Assembly (NCBI GenBank): GCA_046712825.1
Contig: JBKKCR010000136.1
Location: 1-10,866 of the forward strand
Source of the DNA: DATFGK01 sp046712825
GTDB taxonomy: Bacteria > Actinomycetota > AC-67
Length of the DNA: 10,866 nucleotides
Direction of reading: 5' to 3'
The translations under genes were made by a program, and so were the position numbers. Position 1 is the stretch's first letter. Every line of letters begins with the position of its first letter. The notes under the pieces are model-generated. The model saw nothing but the letters and a program-made list of their open reading frames with translations, ran no database searches and was not told the DNA's origin. Shown piece after piece: positions 6,551 to 10,866 of this stretch.

Positions 6551-6551
6551 C

Positions 6552-9230
6552 CTACCCGCCTTTCGCTTCCGCCCAGTTCGCCCCGGTTGCGAGGTCGACC
6601 CGGAGCGGAACCTCCAGTGGGTACGCCTGCTCCATCAACGACCGTACCGCCTCTATCGTCGCGTCCAATTCAGAGTTCGGCACCTCGAAGAGCAATTCGT
6701 CATGGACGGTCAGGACCATTCGGGCGCCGAGCCCTTCCTCGGCGAGCCCGGCGTCCACTTTGATCATGGCGAGCTTGATGATGTCGGCCGCCGTGCCTTG
6801 GATCGGAGCGTTCAACGCTTGGCGCTCTCCCATCTGCCGTACACGGGGGTTCCGATGGGTCAGCTCCTCGATGTACCGGCGCCGGCCGAGCAGCGTCATC
6901 GTGTAGCCGTCCCGGTATGCCTCGCGCACGACGGAGCCCATGAATTCCTTTACGCCCGGAAAGGATGCGAAGTACGAGTCGATGAACTCCTGCGCCTCGT
7001 CGGGCATGATGGCGAGCCGCTGTGCGAGTCCGAACGAGTTCATCCCGTAGGCCAGCCCGAAGTTGATCGCCTTCGCGCGGTCGCGGAGGTCGTGCGGTAC
7101 CTCGTCGACGGCGAAGCCGTAGACCGTCGCCGCGGTGGCGGCGTGGATGTCCTCGTCGCGCTCGAACGCCCCGCGGAGCCCTTCGTCGCCGGTGATGTGC
7201 GCGAGGACGCGCAGTTCGATCTGGGAGTAGTCGGCGACGAGGAGCGTGTGCTCCGGGAAGCCGGGGACGAAAGCGCGGCGGATCTCGCGTCCGAGGCCGG
7301 TGCGGACGGGGATGTTCTGCAGATTCGGGTCCGAGGTCGACAACCGTCCCGTGGTCGTGACGGTCTGATGGAAGCGGGCGTGCAGCCGCCTCGTGATGGG
7401 ATCGACCAGGCGCGGCAGCGCGTCGAGGTAGGTCGATTTCAGCTTCGTGAGCTCGCGGTACCGGAGGATGTCGTCGATGATCGGATGCAGCCCGCGCAGG
7501 CCCTCTAGAGCCGCGGCGTCCGTCGAATAACCGGTCTTCGTCTTGCGACCCGGCGTCAGGCCGAGCCGGTCGTAGAGCACCTCGCGAAGCTGCGGCGGCG
7601 AGTTGATGTTGATCGGCCCTCCGGCGTGGCGCGTGATCGATTCCTCGAGGGCGGCCACCTCGGCGGACATCTTGTTCGACTGCTGCTCGAGTAGATCGAC
7701 GTCGATCGCGACGCCGGTCAGCTCCATGTGCGCCAGCACGTCGATGAGCGGCTGCTCGACATCGCGGTAGAGCTGGGTCATGCCCAGTCGCTCGAGCTCA
7801 GAAGAAAGCCGGTCGGCGAGCGGCAGCAGGGCGGCCGCCTGCGCGCAAGCGGCCTCCGGCGCACCGGTTTCGTCCGTCACGACATCGAGCGAGAGTTGCG
7901 CGCCGTCGTCGTTCTGTCTCGCGGACGGGAGCTCGCGGTCGAGATACCGCAGCGACAGGTCTTCGACCTCGTAGGTGCCGGCCGCGGGGTCGAGAAGGTA
8001 GGCGGCGATCTTCGTGTCGAACGCGAGCCCGGCGAACGACGCATCCGCCCGCATGCGCGCGACGGTCAGCTCCTTCGCGTCGTGCGCGACCTTGGAAACC
8101 GCCGGGTCCGCGAGCAATCCGGCGGCGGCGGATGGGTCCTCGATCCAGAGCGCTTCCTGGTCGCCGGTTGCGAGCGCGACCCCCGCCGACCCCGGACGTG
8201 TCGCGACGGCCAGCCGGGCACCGCCCCGCGCAGCATCGGCGAGCTGCTTCAGATCCTTGCCGCCGGCCGCGCGCGCGACGAACTCCGAGGCGGCGGCCGG
8301 CGGTGCACGACGAACGTCGACGAGCCGCTCGAGGAGGGAGCGGAACTCGAGCGACAGGAACAGCTTACGCACGACCTCTTGGTCCCACTCCCCCATCCGG
8401 ATCTCCGCGGGATCCACGCCCAGATCGAGGTCGTCGACGAGCGTGGCGAGGCGCTTGTTCCGCAGAACCTGCTCCTTCGCCTCTTCGAGCTTGGGGACGA
8501 GCTTGCGGAGCTTCTGTGGGATCTCGTCCAGCTGCTCGTACATCGCCTCGACCGATCCGAACTGCTGCACGAGTGTCGACGCGGTCTTGTCGCCGACGCC
8601 CGGAACGCCGGGAAGATTGTCCGACGGATCGCCCTTCAGCGCGACGAGGTCGGGCAGCTTCTCCGGCGGGATGCCGAACCGCTCGACCACGGCGTCGGTG
8701 TCGTAGAGGGTGACGTCGCTGATCCCCTTCCGGTTGAACAGGACGCTCACGTGGTCGTCGACGAGCTGGAGCATGTCGCGGTCGGCGGTGACGACGAACG
8801 TCTGCAGGCCCTTTTCCACGGCCCTTCGGGCGAGCGTGGCGATGACGTCGTCGGCTTCGTGATCGGGAACCTGGAACACCGGCACTCGCAACGTGTCGAG
8901 CACCTCGCGCAGGAGCCCGAGCTGCGAGGAGAACTCAGCCGGGGTCGCGGCGCGCCCGGCCTTGTACTCCGCGTACTGGGCGAGTCGGATCGTCGGAGCC
9001 CCGAGATCGAAGGCGACACCGATGCGGTCGGTGCGCTGCTCGGTCAGGAGCTTGATCAGCATCGACGTGAACCCGTAGACCGCGTTGGTGATCTGACCTG
9101 TGGAGGTCACGAGTGACGTGGGCAATGCGAAGAACGCACGGTAGGCCAGGGAATGCCCGTCGAGCAGCAACAGGCGGTCGGGATGGACCGCGGCGTCGGG
9201 ACGCGCGGCCGGGGAAGGCTTCTTCGGCAC
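6552..9230 (-). CDS. polA: DNA polymerase I, proofreading-deficient type
   Basis: This 892-residue enzyme fills repair gaps and replaces RNA primers in the cytoplasm. Residues about 18-305 form the 5'-3' flap nuclease (LLLLDGHSLAYRAFFA; DHEADDVIATLA; VVTADRDMLQLV; GDPSDNLPGVPGVGDKTA). Residues about 325-480 are the 3'-5' exonuclease-like domain, but the DxE of its first motif is missing (RLAVATRPGSAGVALATG), so proofreading is probably absent, as in Taq and mycobacterial Pol I. Residues 490-892 are the polymerase: motif A VADYSQIELRVLAH (Asp667), motif B RDRAKAINFGLAYGM (Lys720, Phe724, Tyr728), motif C LTVHDELLFEV (Asp844). Phe724 is the dNTP-selecting position, where mycobacterial Pol I has Tyr (from memory). 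The start is GTG at 9230, 3 bp after the stop of the DtxR-type gene, so the two are probably co-transcribed. The full domain set is present, without frameshift. Confidence 0.97.
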   Translation of the reverse strand: MPKKPSPAARPDAAVHPDRLLLLDGHSLAYRAFFALPTSLVTSTGQITNAVYGFTSMLIKLLTEQRTDRIGVAFDLGAPTIRLAQYAEYKAGRAATPAEFSSQLGLLREVLDTLRVPVFQVPDHEADDVIATLARRAVEKGLQTFVVTADRDMLQLVDDHVSVLFNRKGISDVTLYDTDAVVERFGIPPEKLPDLVALKGDPSDNLPGVPGVGDKTASTLVQQFGSVEAMYEQLDEIPQKLRKLVPKLEEAKEQVLRNKRLATLVDDLDLGVDPAEIRMGEWDQEVVRKLFLSLEFRSLLERLVDVRRAPPAAASEFVARAAGGKDLKQLADAARGGARLAVATRPGSAGVALATGDQEALWIEDPSAAAGLLADPAVSKVAHDAKELTVARMRADASFAGLAFDTKIAAYLLDPAAGTYEVEDLSLRYLDRELPSARQNDDGAQLSLDVVTDETGAPEAACAQAAALLPLADRLSSELERLGMTQLYRDVEQPLIDVLAHMELTGVAIDVDLLEQQSNKMSAEVAALEESITRHAGGPININSPPQLREVLYDRLGLTPGRKTKTGYSTDAAALEGLRGLHPIIDDILRYRELTKLKSTYLDALPRLVDPITRRLHARFHQTVTTTGRLSTSDPNLQNIPVRTGLGREIRRAFVPGFPEHTLLVADYSQIELRVLAHITGDEGLRGAFERDEDIHAATAATVYGFAVDEVPHDLRDRAKAINFGLAYGMNSFGLAQRLAIMPDEAQEFIDSYFASFPGVKEFMGSVVREAYRDGYTMTLLGRRRYIEELTHRNPRVRQMGERQALNAPIQGTAADIIKLAMIKVDAGLAEEGLGARMVLTVHDELLFEVPNSELDATIEAVRSLMEQAYPLEVPLRVDLATGANWAEAKGG

Positions 9231-9233
9231 CGC

Positions 9234-9929
9234 CTACCGGCGCGCGCTCGCGCGCCGCGCGCGTGTGGGACGCACCCAGAGGTTGTCCGCCAGCTCCGAG
9301 CCGAGCGTCGAGCGTTTCCCGTCCACCTCGAGCGACATGGTGCCGTCGGGCGCGACGTCGAGGACTCTGATCCGGTTGCCCGGCATCAGCCCGTGCTCCT
9401 CGAAGTAGCGGAGCACGTTGGTTTGCAGCTCGACGTCCTCGGTGAGCCGCTCGAGCACGACAACGTCCCCTTCGGCGAAGTCGTCGAGCCGGCGGAGATC
9501 ACGCGACAAGGTCGCGCCAGTTCCGGGTATGGGGTTGCCGTGAGGGCAGGTGGCCGGCCCCCCGAGGAGCGCCATGATGCGTTGCTCGACCTCCTCGCTG
9601 AGCGCGTCCTGGAAGCGCTCGGCCTCCTCGTGCGCCTTGTGCCACGGGAGCTTGAGGACGTCGATCAAGAAACGCTCGGTCATACGGTGTCTGCGGACGG
9701 CGTCTTCGGCCACGGCTCGGCCGTGAGCGGTTAGCTGGATGACGCGCTCGTCGTCCGTGTGCACCAGCTTCATCCGCGAGAGCCGTCCGATCTTCTCCGA
9801 GACGGCGGCACGCGACACGCCGAGCCGCTCGGCGAGGCGTGCCTGAAGAACCTCGGCGCCTTCCTCGTGCATCTCGTAGACGGCTTCGAGGTAGTCGTCG
9901 GTGCCGTGGGCGTCGGCGCTTCGTGCCAC
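9234..9929 (-). CDS. DtxR-family metal-dependent transcription regulator
   Basis: This 231-residue repressor would sense Fe(II) or Mn(II) and block metal-uptake genes. Residues about 10-65 form the winged helix (ARLAERLGVSRAAVSEKIGRL), about 70-140 the metal-binding/dimer domain ending in CPHGNPIPG, and about 150-221 the SH3/FeoA-like domain (HGLMPGNRIRVLDV). By alignment from memory, the metal-site positions are Asp12 and Glu15 (as in MntR, where DtxR has Met10), His81, Glu104 (MntR-like, DtxR Cys102), Gln107 (usually Glu) and Asp108 (usually His). The ligand set is therefore mixed. The start chosen is GTG 9929. The open frame reaches 10085, but that would run through the shared promoter and operator, and only from 9929 does the protein fit the family. 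It lies opposite a ferric-binding lipoprotein gene with an iron-box-like operator between them, and just ahead of polA. Confidence 0.92.
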   Translation of the reverse strand: MARSADAHGTDDYLEAVYEMHEEGAEVLQARLAERLGVSRAAVSEKIGRLSRMKLVHTDDERVIQLTAHGRAVAEDAVRRHRMTERFLIDVLKLPWHKAHEEAERFQDALSEEVEQRIMALLGGPATCPHGNPIPGTGATLSRDLRRLDDFAEGDVVVLERLTEDVELQTNVLRYFEEHGLMPGNRIRVLDVAPDGTMSLEVDGKRSTLGSELADNLWVRPTRARRASARR

Positions 9930-9935
9930 GAGGCG

Positions 9936-9941
9936 CAGTAT
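9936..9941 (-). promoter_or_regulatory. -10 box of a leaderless promoter for the DtxR-type gene
   Basis: TATACT on the minus strand ends 6 nt before the GTG start at 9929 and no ribosome-binding sequence lies between. A TANNNT box about 7 nt from the start codon is the hallmark of leaderless transcripts in Actinobacteria, so transcription should start at or beside the GTG. No clear -35 is seen. This also supports the short start over the longer frame. Confidence 0.6.
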
Positions 9942-10001
9942 ACGAGGGCGTCCGGACGCCGAGCCCCGCCCGCCTCGCCCGATTTGACCCATAGGCATCT
10001 G

Positions 10002-10034
10002 GTAGGGCAGCCTAACATAATACGTTAGGGTGCC
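10002..10034. promoter_or_regulatory. Iron-box-like DtxR/IdeR operator with a 29-bp dyad
   Basis: Bases 10002-10020 match the DtxR consensus TTAGGTTAGCCTAACCTAA at 15 of 19 positions. The site is the left half of a larger dyad, GGCAGCCTAAC (10006-10016), ATAATAC, GTTAGGGTGCC (10024-10034), whose 11-base arms pair at 10 positions. The mirror half gives a second, weaker overlapping box. A CATAAT -10 candidate for the lipoprotein gene (10016-10021) sits in the dyad, so binding would block transcription. It lies 18-50 bp before the lipoprotein ATG and 73-105 bp upstream of the regulator start. Confidence 0.78.
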
Positions 10035-10051
10035 TTTACAGTGGAGGGACG

Positions 10052-10866
10052 ATGAGCCGGTTCTCATGGAAGGCGGGCGCGACACTCATGGCGCTCGGCA
10101 TGGCGTTGGCAGCCTGCGGGAGCGACGAGCCGCCCGCGGCGAGCGGCGACGGCAAGATCACCATCTACTCCGGCCGCAGCGAGAGCCTCGTTGGAGGGCT
10201 CATCCCCAAGTTCGAATCGAAGACCGGCATCGACGTCGAGGTGAAGTACGGCGACACCGCGGAGCTGGCGGCGCTCATCGCGGAGGAAGGCTCGCGCTCC
10301 CCCGCCGACGTGTTCTGGGCACAGGACGCCGGGGCGCTCGGCGCACTCCAATCGAAGAACCTGTTCGCTAAGCTCCCCTCGACGATCCTCGACCGCGTCC
10401 CGGCGCAGTACCGCTCGAAGGACGGCCGCTGGGTCGGCGCTTCCGGGCGCGTTCGCGTGATCGCCTACAACCCCGACCTCGTGCCCGAGACGGACGTACC
10501 GGACTCGGTCGCCGCGCTGACCGACCCTCGCTGGAAGAACAAGGTTGGTTGGGCCCCGACCAACGGCTCGTTCCAGGTGTTCGTCACCGCGTTCCGCGAG
10601 CTCAAGGGCGAGCAAGCGGCGAAGTCCTGGCTCGAGGCGATGAAGGCGAACGGCACCAAAGCGTTCCCGAACAACGACGCGATCGCCGAAGCCGTCGGCG
10701 AGGGTGAGATCCCCCTCGGCTTGGTCAACCACTACTACCCCCTCGAGATCCGTGCCGAGCACCCTGAGGCGAAGATCGAGTCCCATTTCCTGACCGCAGG
10801 AGATGTCGGCGGTCTGGTGAACGTCGCGGGCGCCGGCGTGATCACATCCTCCAAGAACAAGACGGC
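10052..10866 (+). CDS. FbpA-type ferric iron ABC transporter substrate-binding lipoprotein (C-terminus cut by window edge)
   Basis: About 271 residues are visible of a membrane-anchored protein that captures Fe(III) outside the cell and hands it to an ABC permease. A short signal peptide ends in the lipobox LAAC with lipidated Cys22, then a Ser/Gly/Pro linker. The fold begins with ITIYSGRSESLVGGLIPKFE, typical of the FbpA/FutA class, followed by PADVFWAQDAGALGAL, GASGRVRVIAYN, LTDPRWKNKVGWAPTN and GEIPLGLVNHYYP. Tyr228-Tyr229 match the iron-binding tyrosine pair of FbpA. The ATG at 10052 has GGAGG 4 nt upstream. Its promoter overlaps the iron-box-like operator, so expression should rise when metal is low. 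The permease and ATPase genes are expected just beyond the right edge. The frame is intact to the last base. Confidence 0.93.
   Translation, partial: MSRFSWKAGATLMALGMALAACGSDEPPAASGDGKITIYSGRSESLVGGLIPKFESKTGIDVEVKYGDTAELAALIAEEGSRSPADVFWAQDAGALGALQSKNLFAKLPSTILDRVPAQYRSKDGRWVGASGRVRVIAYNPDLVPETDVPDSVAALTDPRWKNKVGWAPTNGSFQVFVTAFRELKGEQAAKSWLEAMKANGTKAFPNNDAIAEAVGEGEIPLGLVNHYYPLEIRAEHPEAKIESHFLTAGDVGGLVNVAGAGVITSSKNKT

Larger units (their letters stand above)
6321..6551 (-). other. Structured non-coding gap between polA and the FtsH-like gene
   Basis: This 231-bp gap holds no gene I can support. The half next to polA carries an imperfect direct repeat and four CCCGGG palindromes; the half next to the FtsH-like gene carries three tight hairpins in a row. 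It probably contains the end of the polA transcript and the leader of the FtsH-like gene. No convincing -35/-10 pair was seen and it matched no RNA family I recognise. Confidence 0.5.

Noticed and set aside
6321..6551. tRNA, tmRNA, SRP RNA or RNase P RNA in the polA/FtsH-like gap
   Set aside because: None of the conserved sequence signatures of these RNAs could be found on either strand.
7728..9116. Plus-strand open frame (462 codons) opposite polA
   Set aside because: Shadow of polA codon structure, with no recognisable domain.
9984..9989. TTGACC as -35 box of the ferric lipoprotein gene
   Set aside because: The nearest usable -10 candidates are 23 nt or more away, so the spacing does not fit a sigma-70 promoter.
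9930..10085. N-terminal extension of the DtxR-type protein to 10085
   Set aside because: It would cover the iron box, the -10 box and the start of the divergent lipoprotein gene. Family similarity begins after 9929.

Overview
The window is high-GC DNA, most likely from an uncultured or deep-branching Actinomycetota. The evidence is GC-rich codon use, GTG starts on four genes, an actinobacterial-style four-domain ribosomal protein S1, a polA with no proofreading residues, a leaderless-type promoter on the DtxR gene, and polA and rpsA lying close together as in mycobacteria (polA-rpsA-coaE in M. tuberculosis). The lineage is inference only.

Layout. Positions 1-1301 (minus) hold rpsA, cut by the left edge, with a good sigma-70-type promoter at 1448-1477. 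Positions 1648-3370 (plus) hold a three-gene surface-fibre module: a TasA/camelysin-like secreted protein, an ER/archaeal-type (SipW-like) signal peptidase, and a small fibronectin-III-like secreted protein that carries the same signal-region motif as the TasA-like protein. A sugar-nucleotide epimerase follows at 3414-4352 (plus). A 14-bp perfect hairpin at 4371-4406 separates it from a convergent, divergent-looking FtsH-like membrane AAA+ metalloprotease (4413-6320, minus). A structured 231-bp gap (6321-6551) comes next, then polA (6552-9230, minus) and a DtxR-family metal regulator (9234-9929, minus) 3 bp upstream of it. A divergent FbpA-type ferric-iron-binding lipoprotein (10052 to the right edge, plus) shares the regulator's intergenic region, which contains a clear iron-box-like operator (10002-10034).

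How the genes work together. The signal peptidase probably processes both the TasA-like and the fibronectin-III-like proteins, giving a matrix or pilus-like fibre system; the epimerase may supply sugar for an associated polysaccharide. An intercistronic hairpin and a five-codon minicistron before the peptidase gene suggest that fibre subunit and peptidase are made in unequal amounts. On the right, the DtxR-type protein probably represses the ferric uptake gene through the operator and is probably co-transcribed with polA. The matrix module plus the FtsH-like gene occupy the space between polA and rpsA, suggesting an accessory insertion into a housekeeping neighbourhood.

No tRNA, rRNA, CRISPR array, transposase or integrase was seen.
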